46,520 nt of DNA from JAAUTS01 sp034440395. Its GTDB lineage: Bacteria; Verrucomicrobiota; Verrucomicrobiia; Methylacidiphilales; JAAUTS01. Shown here in pieces: positions 9,104 to 17,010 of the stretch. How positions within the stretch are numbered: the stretch's first letter is position 1; the number at the start of each line of letters is the position of its first letter. The position numbers were made by a program, and so were the translations under genes. The notes beneath the pieces are model-generated. The model saw nothing but the letters and a program-made list of their open reading frames with translations. It ran no database searches and was not told where the DNA came from. Location of the stretch: positions 1-46,520 of the forward strand of contig JAWXBW010000074.1 in the NCBI GenBank assembly GCA_034440395.1. The letters are read 5' to 3'.

Positions 9104-10120
9104 TTATTTAATCTCCGCATTGGCGTCCACTGGGAGTTCAACTAAGCCCGCTTCAAAATGCATACCGAGGGAAAGTCCCAGTTGCGTGAGCTTATCTTTG
9201 ATTTCATTCAGAGACTTCTTACCAAAGTTACGATACTTAAGCATTTCTGCTTCAGACTTGAGTGCTAACTGACCGACGGTCGTGATGTTAGCATTGTTTA
9301 AGCAATTAGCGGCACGAACGGAGAGTTCGATTTCATTCACGCTCATGTTTAAGAGTTTCTTCAAAGCACTGTCTTGAGTACCTGTAGCTTGTTTGGGTTC
9401 TTCAAACTCGATCGGTTCTTTGTCAAAATTAACGAAGATATCAAGGTGGTGACGCATGATGGCGGAGGCTTGCAATAAAGCTTCATCAGGATTTAAACGT
9501 CCGTCTGTCCAGACTTCTAAAACAAGTTTGTCGTAATCCGTGCGCTGACCGACGCGGGTAGCTTCAACATTGTATTTCACTTTTTTCACGGGAGAGAAAA
9601 GGGAATCAATGGGTATAACGCCGATGGTTTGGGCTTCAGGTTTATTTTCGTCCGCACTGGTGTAACCACGTCCAACTTTGATTTCAAACTCTGCTTCAAA
9701 CTTCATTTTCTTGTCGAGGGTGCAAATCACTTGTTCAGGATTTACCACGTCAACCCCTGTTTCGAGGGTGATATCGCCAGCGGTCACGTCGCCTTCCTTA
9801 TTCACACTAAGGAACAAGATACGTGGTTCGCGATTGGCCATTTTGAACTTCACTTTTTTGAGGTTCAGGATGATGTCAGTTACGTCTTGGACGACGCCAG
9901 GAAGCGTGGCAAATTCATGCAAAGCACCTTCGAGTTTAACTGAGGTAATAGCAGCACCTTCGAGTGAGCTTAGCAGGACGCGACGTAGGGAGTTCCCTAG
10001 GGTATGCCCGTAGCCTTGTTCAAAAGGTTCAGCGATGAATTTAACGTAAGTGGGGGTTGCGGAGTCTTCTTCCTTAACCAAGCGATTCGGTAATTCAAAT
10101 CGAGCTAATTTTAGTGCCAT
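9104..10120 (-). CDS. rpoA: DNA-directed RNA polymerase subunit alpha
   Basis: Alpha subunit, which dimerises to start RNA polymerase assembly and contacts promoter UP elements. Residues 1 to about 235 form the N-terminal dimerisation domain (GYGHTLGNSLRRVLLSSL motif). The C-terminal DNA-binding domain, from about residue 255, keeps the Arg-x-x-Asn-Cys core (SVRAANCLNN) equivalent to E. coli R265/N268/C269. Length 338 is normal. An 85-bp gap separates it from rpsD, one of the longer gaps in the operon, and the gap contains a strong hairpin at 10150-10175. Confidence 0.99.
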   Translation of the reverse strand: MALKLARFELPNRLVKEEDSATPTYVKFIAEPFEQGYGHTLGNSLRRVLLSSLEGAAITSVKLEGALHEFATLPGVVQDVTDIILNLKKVKFKMANREPRILFLSVNKEGDVTAGDITLETGVDVVNPEQVICTLDKKMKFEAEFEIKVGRGYTSADENKPEAQTIGVIPIDSLFSPVKKVKYNVEATRVGQRTDYDKLVLEVWTDGRLNPDEALLQASAIMRHHLDIFVNFDKEPIEFEEPKQATGTQDSALKKLLNMSVNEIELSVRAANCLNNANITTVGQLALKSEAEMLKYRNFGKKSLNEIKDKLTQLGLSLGMHFEAGLVELPVDANAEIK

Positions 10121-10149
10121 AGTACTGGGTATTCCTTATTCCGGGTTAC

Positions 10150-10175
10150 CCTAGGATCGCGACGGGCGACCTAGG
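10150..10175 (-). promoter_or_regulatory. strong hairpin in the rpsD-rpoA gap
   Basis: Six bases, CCTAGG, at 10150-10155 pair with CCTAGG at 10170-10175. Four further pairs (10157-10160 with 10166-10169) follow after one bulged base, with a 5-nt loop. It lies 30 to 55 nt before the rpoA start in the message. No U-run follows, so it is not an intrinsic terminator. It could be a site for translational control, a processing site or a protein-binding element. Confidence 0.5.
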
Positions 10176-10206
10176 ACCAACGGAGTGTTTTGTGTTTAAA
10201 AATGAA

Positions 10207-10812
10207 TTAACGCGAGAACAATTCAACCACCAGACGTTCGTTAACGTTGATGCCGATTTCTTCGCGGGTGGGTTGACGGACAACTGTTCCTTTGAGAGCT
10301 GTCGTGTCAACAGTGACCCAATCAGGAACAACGCGCAATTGCGAGGCGTCAATGCTAGTCGTCACGATTTGGCGGGACTTGGCATTTGCGCGGATTTCGA
10401 TGATGTCGCCTGGCTTGCAGTTGAAGCTAGGGATAGCGGCTTTAGCACCGTTGACCTTAGCGTGGCCGTGGGTTACGAATTGACGAGCTAGACGGCGTGT
10501 CTTAGCAAAGCCTAAACGATAAATAACGTTGTCCAAACGGGTTTCGAGTAAAGCGAGTAAGGTGTCGCCCGTGATACCGCGCTTTTCGGCAGCGATTTCA
10601 AAGTAGCGACGGAACTGGGCTTCTAGAACACCATAAGTGAATTTAAGCTTTTGTTTCTCGGCTAATGCTAAGCCATATTCAGAAGACTTACGGCGTTTTT
10701 GACCATGAACTCCTGGGGGATAATTGCGACGCTCCAATGCTTTGGAACCTCCAAAAATATCCATGCCGAAACGGCGACTAATTTTGCTGCGGGGACCTGT
10801 ATAACGTGCCAT
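10207..10812 (-). CDS. rpsD: 30S ribosomal protein S4
   Basis: Primary 16S rRNA-binding protein that nucleates the 30S body. The 201-residue chain has the MARYTGP start, the RRNYPPGVHGQ motif and an S4 RNA-binding domain from about residue 92 (RLDNVIYRLGFA). No Cys-type zinc knuckle is present in the N-terminal part. In E. coli S4 is the repressor of the alpha operon; here it is directly upstream of rpoA and rplQ, so the same role is possible. Confidence 0.98.
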   Translation of the reverse strand: MARYTGPRSKISRRFGMDIFGGSKALERRNYPPGVHGQKRRKSSEYGLALAEKQKLKFTYGVLEAQFRRYFEIAAEKRGITGDTLLALLETRLDNVIYRLGFAKTRRLARQFVTHGHAKVNGAKAAIPSFNCKPGDIIEIRANAKSRQIVTTSIDASQLRVVPDWVTVDTTALKGTVVRQPTREEIGINVNERLVVELFSR

Positions 10813-10850
10813 AATTTTATCCTAAATCTTCTAATCTAAAAAACTAAACT

Positions 10851-11381
10851 TTAAACGCGGCGAGCCTTACGGAGGCGACAGCCGTTGTGGGGAATGGGGG
10901 TAACATCACGAATTGCGCTGATTTCCAAGCCCATGGCCTGAAGAGCACGCACAGCGGATTCACGTCCCATACCAGGACCTTTAACGCGGACTTCCACTTC
11001 TTTCAAACCATGAGACATGGCTTGGCGGCAAGCATCTTGAGTGATGACTTGAGCCACATAAGCGGTGGATTTCTTGGAACCGCGGAAACCGCATTTACCT
11101 GCGCTGGACCAGCCCAGAAGGTTTCCCTTGTTATCCGTGATGGAAACAATGGTGTTGTTAAAGGAAGCCAGAATGTGGGCGATGCCTTGGCTGATATTCT
11201 TACTGCCCTTAGCTTTAACAATCTTAGGCTTAGGATCCAATGCTGGATCTAGGCTAAGATTAAGTTCTTCCACCGGCACGGCAGCGGAGGCCGCTGCTTC
11301 TTTACCCGCACCTTTTGAACCGCTTTTAGAACCACCTTTAGATGGTGCCTTAGTGGATTTTTTCTTTGTTTCGTCTGCCAT
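10851..11381 (-). CDS. rpsK: 30S ribosomal protein S11 with N-terminal extension
   Basis: Platform protein of the 30S subunit. The S11 core starts near residue 62 (GIAHILASFNNTIVSITD) and ends with the conserved NGCRLRKARRV. The first 60 or so residues are an added Lys/Ser/Gly/Ala-rich segment, giving 176 residues against about 130 in most bacteria. The ATG at 11381 is the only reasonable start upstream of the extension; no Met lies between the extension and the core. Confidence 0.97.
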   Translation of the reverse strand: MADETKKKSTKAPSKGGSKSGSKGAGKEAAASAAVPVEELNLSLDPALDPKPKIVKAKGSKNISQGIAHILASFNNTIVSITDNKGNLLGWSSAGKCGFRGSKKSTAYVAQVITQDACRQAMSHGLKEVEVRVKGPGMGRESAVRALQAMGLEISAIRDVTPIPHNGCRLRKARRV

Positions 11382-11417
11382 AATGTTTACCTAATATCTA
11401 ACGTTAGCTACGAGAGC

Positions 11418-11813
11418 TTATACTTTGCCGGCCTTGGCATCTTTGTTACGCTGCACGCCCACCGTCTTACGAGGTCCCTTGCGGGTACGAGCATTGGTGC
11501 AGGTGCGTTGACCACGCACGGGAAGTCCCTTTTTATGGCGAATACCGCGGTAGCAGTTAATGCCCTGAAGGCGCTTTAAATTCTGTTGAAGTTCACGACG
11601 TAAATCGCCTTCGATCATGTAGCCGTGGGCTTGGATGATTTGAATAATGTGATTGATTTGTTGACCGGTTAAATCTTTAGCGCGCAGGCTGGGATCGATT
11701 TCAGCTTCGTCCAACACTTGCTTTGCGCGTGTGCTGCCGATTCCGTAAACGTATTGTAGAGAAGCTTCAATGCGCTTCTCACCGGGGATATCTACTCCTA
11801 AAACTCGTGGCAT
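11418..11813 (-). CDS. rpsM: 30S ribosomal protein S13
   Basis: Head protein of the 30S subunit that contacts the P-site tRNA and bridges to L5. At 131 residues it starts MPRVLGVDIPGEKR, carries the helix-turn-helix segment YVYGIGSTRAKQVL and the RGIRHKKGLPVRGQRT motif, and ends in a basic tail. It sits between rpmJ and rpsK, the usual order. Confidence 0.98.
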   Translation of the reverse strand: MPRVLGVDIPGEKRIEASLQYVYGIGSTRAKQVLDEAEIDPSLRAKDLTGQQINHIIQIIQAHGYMIEGDLRRELQQNLKRLQGINCYRGIRHKKGLPVRGQRTCTNARTRKGPRKTVGVQRNKDAKAGKV

Positions 11814-11830
11814 ATACTTTAATTATTTAG

Positions 11831-11947
11831 TTAACCCTGGCGTTGTTTAAGACGGGGATTCTTTTTGTTGATGATATAGACTTTACCTTTGCGGCGAACC
11901 ACTTGGCAGTCTGAAGTTCTTCTTTTGACTGATGCTTTAACTTTCAT
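11831..11947 (-). CDS. rpmJ: 50S ribosomal protein L36, zinc-ligand-poor form
   Basis: A 38-residue ORF that starts MKVKASVKRRTSDCQVV and ends NPRLKQRQG. The start and the KQRQG end identify L36. Zinc-binding L36 has three Cys and one His (C11, C14, C27, H33 in E. coli numbering). Here only C14 remains: position 11 is Thr, 27 is Asn and 33 is Leu, so it should be unable to hold zinc. The ATG overlaps the infA stop (ATGA), and rpsM follows after 17 bp. Confidence 0.95.
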   Translation of the reverse strand: MKVKASVKRRTSDCQVVRRKGKVYIINKKNPRLKQRQG

Positions 11948-12174
11948 ATCTTTTTTATTCTTTCCTGCTCAATGATTCTGCCACTAGACAAATCGTAAGG
12001 TGAAAACTCTACCAAAACTTTTGTCGCTGGCAAGAGTCTTATAAAATCCATCCTCATTTTTCCTGCTAAGTTCACGACCATCCTACGCCCGTTGTCCAAT
12101 TCTACCCGATACCGGGTCTTGGAAACCAAGCTAATGACCGTTCCCTTTACTTGTATGCGCGCACCTTCCTGCAT
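11944..12174 (-). CDS. infA: translation initiation factor IF-1
   Basis: Small OB-fold factor that occupies the 30S A site during initiation. The 76 residues carry the family pattern: KGTVISLVSKTRYRVELDNG, then GKMRMDFIRLLPATKV and the closing PYDLSSGRI. The start at 12174 lies inside the 3' end of map, overlapping it by 28 bp, and fits the usual IF-1 N-terminus. The stop overlaps the rpmJ ATG. The sequence is divergent from E. coli IF-1 but complete. Confidence 0.95.
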   Translation of the reverse strand: MQEGARIQVKGTVISLVSKTRYRVELDNGRRMVVNLAGKMRMDFIRLLPATKVLVEFSPYDLSSGRIIEQERIKKI

Positions 12175-12911
12175 GTTAAAATCTCCGGATCCTCCTCTGT
12201 CACGAGCACCGTGTGTTCAAAGTGAGCGGATGGTTCTAGGTCGCACGTCACGACCGTCCAACCATCCTTCAAAATCTTTACTCCGCATTTACCCATGTTC
12301 ACCATAGGTTCAATGGCCAAGGTCATACCAGGCTTCAAAAGTGGCCCTGTTCCAGCCTTTCCGAAGTTCGGGATCTGCGGCTCTTCGTGCAGCTTACGTC
12401 CTACACCATGCCCGACAAACTCCCGCACGACGCTGTAGCCGCCACCCGTGACGTGCTTCTCAATAGCAGCACAAATATCACCTAAGCGGTTACCAGCCCT
12501 AGCTTTTTCAATACCTAAATACAAAGACGCTTCAGTTCGTTGCAGCAACTGATCGATCTCCTGCGCCACGGCTCCCACTGGAACTGTTAACGCCGTATCC
12601 CCCACCCAACCATCCAACAAAATTCCTACATCAAGCTTAATGATGTCGCCATAGGCTAACCTTCTCGGCCCGCCGATGCCATGCACCACTTCCTCGTTGA
12701 CCGAAGCACAAATGTGCCCAGGAAAACCCCGATACCCAAAAAAGGCGCTTTTACCACCAAGCGCCTTAATCAAGCGAGCCGCTTCTGCATCTAACTCACC
12801 TGTCGTCACGCCTGGCTGCACTAATGTTACCAGCTGATCCAAGATCTCACTGACAGCACGGCAACTTTTCCTCATCCCATCGATGTCAGAACCTTTCTTA
12901 ATCGGAATCAT
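12147..12911 (-). CDS. map: methionine aminopeptidase, type I
   Basis: Removes the initiator Met from nascent proteins. The start MIPIKKGSDIDGMRKS at 12911 leaves 8 bp after the secY stop. A longer frame to 12986 would run into secY and is rejected. The 254-residue chain has the pita-bread fold metal ligands: Asp in IKLDVGI, Asp in GWVGDTAL, His in VGHGVGRKLHEEP, Glu in AIEPMVN and Glu in FEHTVLVTEE. Position between secY and infA is common in bacteria; adk, often present here, is missing. Confidence 0.98.
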   Translation of the reverse strand: MIPIKKGSDIDGMRKSCRAVSEILDQLVTLVQPGVTTGELDAEAARLIKALGGKSAFFGYRGFPGHICASVNEEVVHGIGGPRRLAYGDIIKLDVGILLDGWVGDTALTVPVGAVAQEIDQLLQRTEASLYLGIEKARAGNRLGDICAAIEKHVTGGGYSVVREFVGHGVGRKLHEEPQIPNFGKAGTGPLLKPGMTLAIEPMVNMGKCGVKILKDGWTVVTCDLEPSAHFEHTVLVTEEDPEILTCRKVRAYK

Positions 12912-12919
12912 AGACACGA

Positions 12920-14413
12920 TTAGTGCTTGATTAAGGTAACCACAATTCCACCGATCATGATGACGCCAACTAGAAGAATGAGCCAAATTAATTTATCGTC
13001 GGAAACTGGGTTACTGCCCGTGCTGCTATTAAAATTACGACCACGCATGCGACCCTTTTTTAAGAAACCGTCATAGTGACGTTGTAACAGATGGGTTTCG
13101 GTCTGGCGCATCGTGTCGAGCATGACACCCACAATAATTAGAAGACCTGTGCCACCAAAAAATTGCGCAGTAATATAAGGAACCTTTAAAAAGGAACTCA
13201 CGATCATGGGGAGAATAGCTAAAATCGTCAGGAAGATTGCACCCGCAAACGTCAAACGTGTCATGGAGTAATCAAGGAAGTTAGAAGTGGGTGCTCCAGG
13301 ACGAACCCCAGGAATGAACCCACCATTTTTCTTCATGTCATCGGCAATCTGGGTGGGATTAAAAACCATCGCTACCCAAAAATAAGAGAAAAAGAAAATC
13401 ATGATGGCATAAAGAGTCCAGTGCACCCAGCCATGGCTAAGCATGTCAGCAATGTGAGCGCCTTGCTTCCAGCTTGGGGCGATCATCTTGATGAAAGCAG
13501 CTGGGAAAAGAAGAATAGCACTTGCAAAAATGATCGGCATAACTCCGGAGTAATTTACCTTCAACGGAAGAAAGGAACTCTGTCCGCCGAACACTTTGTT
13601 TCCGCGAACTTGACGAGCATATTGAACATTCACCTTACGCATGGCCTGCGTAATCATAATCGTAGCGGCTACGACAATTAACAGAAATGCTAGTAAGAGA
13701 ACTAAAATAATCGGGCTAAGTGCCTCCTTGCCGCTACCAGCAGGGGGGTTGAAAACATTCCAGCCAGCGACAATGGCGGCGGGCAACGACGAAACAATAC
13801 CTACGGCAATGATGAGGGAAATACCGTTACCAATCCCCTTATCCGTGATCTGCTCGCCTAGCCACATTAATAGCATGGTGCCAGCAGTTAGGCTGACCAC
13901 AGTCGTGAAGATAAAGAACCAACCCGGAACAGCGACAAGATCAGCTCCACGCTCCTGCATGATAGCCGTAATTCCAGGTAAGATAGCTTCAGGGTTTTGA
14001 AAGCTGACCGCTAGAAAATATCCCTGCACGATACAAAGGAACAACGTGCCAAACCGGGTGTATTGCGTAATCTTTTGGCGACCGCCATCTTCTCTGGCCA
14101 ATTTGCCCAGTGATGGAATCACACCTGTCGCCAATTGCATAATAATGCTGGCACTGATGTAAGGCATGATCGTTAAAGAAAAGATAGCGCAGTTCTTCAA
14201 AGCACCACCGCTGAACAAGTTAAACATGCCCAGAACATTTCCTTGACTCTGTTGTTCGACAATTGTGCGGAAATACTCACCTAAAATTTCAGGGTTAATC
14301 CCCGGAACAGGAATAGCCGCACCTAGACGGACGATAACGAGAAGAGCCAACGTAAACAAAATACGTTGGCGCAACTCTGGAATCTTGAAACAGTTAACGA
14401 AGGCAGAAAACAT
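12920..14413 (-). CDS. secY: preprotein translocase subunit SecY
   Basis: Channel-forming subunit of the Sec translocon in the inner membrane, with ten predicted transmembrane helices. At 497 residues it is longer than E. coli SecY (443), partly through extended loops. Signatures include PVPGINPE in the plug region, the NLFSGGALKNCAIFSLTIMP segment and the cytoplasmic LGEQITDKGIGNG motif. It follows rplO by 20 bp. SecE and SecG are not in the window. Confidence 0.99.
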   Translation of the reverse strand: MFSAFVNCFKIPELRQRILFTLALLVIVRLGAAIPVPGINPEILGEYFRTIVEQQSQGNVLGMFNLFSGGALKNCAIFSLTIMPYISASIIMQLATGVIPSLGKLAREDGGRQKITQYTRFGTLFLCIVQGYFLAVSFQNPEAILPGITAIMQERGADLVAVPGWFFIFTTVVSLTAGTMLLMWLGEQITDKGIGNGISLIIAVGIVSSLPAAIVAGWNVFNPPAGSGKEALSPIILVLLLAFLLIVVAATIMITQAMRKVNVQYARQVRGNKVFGGQSSFLPLKVNYSGVMPIIFASAILLFPAAFIKMIAPSWKQGAHIADMLSHGWVHWTLYAIMIFFFSYFWVAMVFNPTQIADDMKKNGGFIPGVRPGAPTSNFLDYSMTRLTFAGAIFLTILAILPMIVSSFLKVPYITAQFFGGTGLLIIVGVMLDTMRQTETHLLQRHYDGFLKKGRMRGRNFNSSTGSNPVSDDKLIWLILLVGVIMIGGIVVTLIKH

Positions 14414-14433
14414 GATAGAAGTGTTTAACTAAC

Positions 14434-14895
14434 TTATTCCTCAACTTTAGGCGTAGGTAAAGTCAGGGTAGAACCAGATTTTTCAATCTTAACCTTAGCT
14501 GATTCACTAACAGCCGTAACAATGAGTTTTAATTTCTTCGTCAACTCACCCTTACCGAGGATTTTAACACCATCATGCGTGCCATTAGCTAAACCTTTAG
14601 CTTTCAAAGCCGCTAGATCAACGACATCACCATCATTGAAAACATTTAAGTCAACAAGGTTCACTGGAACATAAACCGTAGCAAATTCCGTGTTGTTAAA
14701 TCCACGCTTAGGTAAGCGACGATAGAGAGGCCACTGACCGCCTTCAAAGCCTAGACGAATGGAACCACCAGAACGGGCTTTTTGTCCCTTGTGGCCTTTA
14801 CCAGAAGTTTTACCGTGGCCTGAGCTTTCGCCGCAGCCGAGTCTTTTTGTGCGATGCTTTGCACCGACGGAAGGTTTTAAATTGTGAAGTTGCAT
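14434..14895 (-). CDS. rplO: 50S ribosomal protein L15
   Basis: Late assembly protein of the large subunit. The 153 residues show the Gly-rich N-terminal arm (RLGCGESSGHGKTSGKGHKGQ) and the FEGGQWPLYRRLPKRGF motif. The start lies 2 bp after the rpsE stop, leaving no room for rpmD (L30), which normally separates rpsE and rplO. Confidence 0.98.
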   Translation of the reverse strand: MQLHNLKPSVGAKHRTKRLGCGESSGHGKTSGKGHKGQKARSGGSIRLGFEGGQWPLYRRLPKRGFNNTEFATVYVPVNLVDLNVFNDGDVVDLAALKAKGLANGTHDGVKILGKGELTKKLKLIVTAVSESAKVKIEKSGSTLTLPTPKVEE

Positions 14896-14897
14896 AA

Positions 14898-15635
14898 TTA
14901 GGATTCCTTAGTAACAAACTGCTTACCACGTGCGCGGTAGATTTCCTCACGAGGAGAAAGCTGGCGGAGACCATCCAAGGTCGCCTTAACCACGTTGGAA
15001 GGATTGCTCGATCCGAGTGACTTAGCTAAAATATCTTTAATACCAACCGCTTCGACAATAGCGCGAACGCCACCACCGGCGATCAAACCCGTTCCAGCGG
15101 AAGCTGGCTTGAGCAGAACACGGCTACCACCGAACTGACCGATCACTTCATGGGGGATCGTCGTTTTAACGAGACTGACATTTTCAAAATTCTTGCGGGC
15201 ATCTTCGTTACCTTTACGGATGGAGTCAGCGACTTCATTAGCCTTACCGAACCCGATACCGACTTTACCCTTACCGTCACCGACGACGACGAGAGCACTA
15301 AAGCTAAAACGACGTCCGCCTTTAACGACCTTGGCGCAACGGTTGATGAAAACAACCTTCTCGGTGTATTCAGCAACTTCTTCACGCTTCTCACCTTTAT
15401 TGCGTGAGCTTTCGAGGTAACTGCCACCACCGCCACCTGTGTTACCGCCGCTGCCTTCGCCTTCACGTCCGCGACCGCGGCCACGGCCACGATTACCGCC
15501 ACGATTTGCGGCTATTGAACCAGCTTGTGTCGTGCTGGCAGTGCTATGCGGAGCTGCTGTTGCAGGTGCCGCAACAGGAGAGTCTGCCGTAACAGTTGGA
15601 GTATTATTGGAAATTTCTTGAGTTTCGTCTGACAT
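14898..15635 (-). CDS. rpsE: 30S ribosomal protein S5 with long N-terminal extension
   Basis: S5 guards translational accuracy at the 30S mRNA entry. The double-stranded-RNA-binding core begins near residue 88 (YTEKVVFINRCAKVVKGGRR) and includes VGIGFGKANEV and SRNPSN-like GSSNPSNVVKA. The first 87 residues are unusual: a Thr/Ala-rich stretch, then an RG-repeat block (RGRGRGRGREGEG) and a poly-Gly segment. S5 is usually about 165 residues; this one is 245. The RG-rich segment could be an added RNA-binding arm. Confidence 0.97.
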   Translation of the reverse strand: MSDETQEISNNTPTVTADSPVAAPATAAPHSTASTTQAGSIAANRGGNRGRGRGRGREGEGSGGNTGGGGGSYLESSRNKGEKREEVAEYTEKVVFINRCAKVVKGGRRFSFSALVVVGDGKGKVGIGFGKANEVADSIRKGNEDARKNFENVSLVKTTIPHEVIGQFGGSRVLLKPASAGTGLIAGGGVRAIVEAVGIKDILAKSLGSSNPSNVVKATLDGLRQLSPREEIYRARGKQFVTKES

Positions 15636-15640
15636 AAAAT

Positions 15641-16009
15641 TTAGAAGTTGAGTCCACCTTCACGAGCAGCTTCAGCTAGTGCTTTAACTTTACCGTGATA
15701 TTTATAACCGCCACGATCAAAAACGACCGATGCGATATTTTTTGCCTTGGCACGTTCGGCGAGAAGCTTACCGACCTTGGCTGCGCCTTCGACGTTGGCG
15801 GAGATTTTAAGAGAAGCAACAGATTTCTCCGTTGTGCTGACGCCAACAACTGTCTTGCTGGCAGCATCGTCGATGATCTGCGCGTAAATATGTTGACCAC
15901 TGAAGGCGACGCTCAAGCGAGGACGCACAGGAGTTCCGGTGATCTTTTTGCGAATACGTAAATGAACACGTTGACGCTTGGATTTGTTGGTTTTTTGGGC
16001 TGATTTCAT
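15641..16009 (-). CDS. rplR: 50S ribosomal protein L18
   Basis: 5S rRNA-binding protein of the central protuberance. The start used is the ATG at 16009 (MKSAQKTNKSKRQRVHLRIR), giving 122 residues, the usual size. The frame can extend to a TTG at 16030, but that adds nothing family-like. Conserved RPRLSVAFSGQHIYAQIIDD and the closing FDRGGYKYHGKVKALAEAAR are present. Confidence 0.97.
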   Translation of the reverse strand: MKSAQKTNKSKRQRVHLRIRKKITGTPVRPRLSVAFSGQHIYAQIIDDAASKTVVGVSTTEKSVASLKISANVEGAAKVGKLLAERAKAKNIASVVFDRGGYKYHGKVKALAEAAREGGLNF

Positions 16010-16044
16010 AGTCAGTAGATTTGTTGTCAAAAAAGCCTAGTGGC

Positions 16045-16587
16045 TTATTTGCTTTGGGCTGTCTTACCTTCCTTACGGCGGACAATTTCTCCGGCGAAGC
16101 GGACACCCTTGCCCTTATAAGGCTCAGGTGGGTAATAAGCGCGGATGTCAGCGGCTACTTGGCCAACTTTTTGTTTATCCACACCTTCAATTTGAACTTT
16201 AGTTTGATCCGTCACCGTGATTTTAATATCAGATGGAATCGGGTAGAGCAAGGGATGGGAATAGCCTAGGCTTAGGTTTAAGTTCGTGCCTTGAACAGCA
16301 GCCTTAAAACCAACGCCTTGGATTTCTAAATTTTTCTTGAACCCACTGAGAGTTCCTAAAACCATGTTGTTCACGAGCGCACGGACGAGACCGTGGAGAG
16401 CGCGAAATTCACGGTCTTCACTTTTACGTTTGAAAACGATTTGTTTATCTTCAACTAGAACATCGATACCTTCTGGTGCGGTGTATTCTAATTTTCCTTT
16501 AGGTCCTTCCACGTTGACGCGGCGACCCGTGACTTGGATTTTCACCTTGTCCGGAATTAAAACTGCTTTGTTGCCAATCCTCGACAT
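16045..16587 (-). CDS. rplF: 50S ribosomal protein L6
   Basis: L6 lies near the factor-binding centre of the 50S subunit. The 180-residue protein has the two repeated alpha-beta domains of the family, the MSRIGNK start and the conserved PEPYKGKGVRFAGE C-terminal motif. The 5' end is 6 bp from the rpsH stop. Confidence 0.98.
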   Translation of the reverse strand: MSRIGNKAVLIPDKVKIQVTGRRVNVEGPKGKLEYTAPEGIDVLVEDKQIVFKRKSEDREFRALHGLVRALVNNMVLGTLSGFKKNLEIQGVGFKAAVQGTNLNLSLGYSHPLLYPIPSDIKITVTDQTKVQIEGVDKQKVGQVAADIRAYYPPEPYKGKGVRFAGEIVRRKEGKTAQSK

Positions 16588-16593
16588 AATCGT

Positions 16594-16986
16594 TTACCAG
16601 ATATAGAGGAGCACTTCGCCCCCCACGTTGTGTTTCTTAGCTTCGCGGCCAGACATGACGCCCTTCGGAGTGGATAAAACGCTCACACCCAGACCACCTA
16701 AAACTTTGGGAATTTCGCTCGAACCCACATAAATGCGGAGTCCAGGCTTAGATACACGGCGGATGCCGCGGATCGCTTTTTGACGTTGGTTTGATTTCAA
16801 CGTTACTTTGAGCTTTTGATGACTGCCTTCCTTGGTCAGTTCAAAATCTTCAATGAAACCTTCTTTTTTGAGGACATCGGCCACATCGCCTTTTAAACGG
16901 GAGTAGGGCGCGATGACCTGAGGTTTGGAAACCTTGTTGGCATTACGAATGCTGGTCAAGAAATCAGCTAATGGGTCTGTCTGCAT
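16594..16986 (-). CDS. rpsH: 30S ribosomal protein S8
   Basis: Binds 16S rRNA helix 21 and, in E. coli, represses the spc operon. The 130 residues include DPLADFLTSIRNAN at the start and the C-terminal VSVLSTPKGVMSGREAKKHNVGGE signature followed by VLLYIW. It lies between rpsN and rplF as in standard spc order. Confidence 0.98.
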   Translation of the reverse strand: MQTDPLADFLTSIRNANKVSKPQVIAPYSRLKGDVADVLKKEGFIEDFELTKEGSHQKLKVTLKSNQRQKAIRGIRRVSKPGLRIYVGSSEIPKVLGGLGVSVLSTPKGVMSGREAKKHNVGGEVLLYIW

Positions 16987-17010
16987 AATAATTATTTCTT
17001 TAGAACGGGT

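Noticed and set aside
12912..12986. N-terminal extension of map
   Set aside because: It lies within secY in another frame and adds non-family residues.
14896..14897. rpmD (L30)
   Set aside because: Looked for between rpsE and rplO; only 2 bp are available, so the gene is not there.
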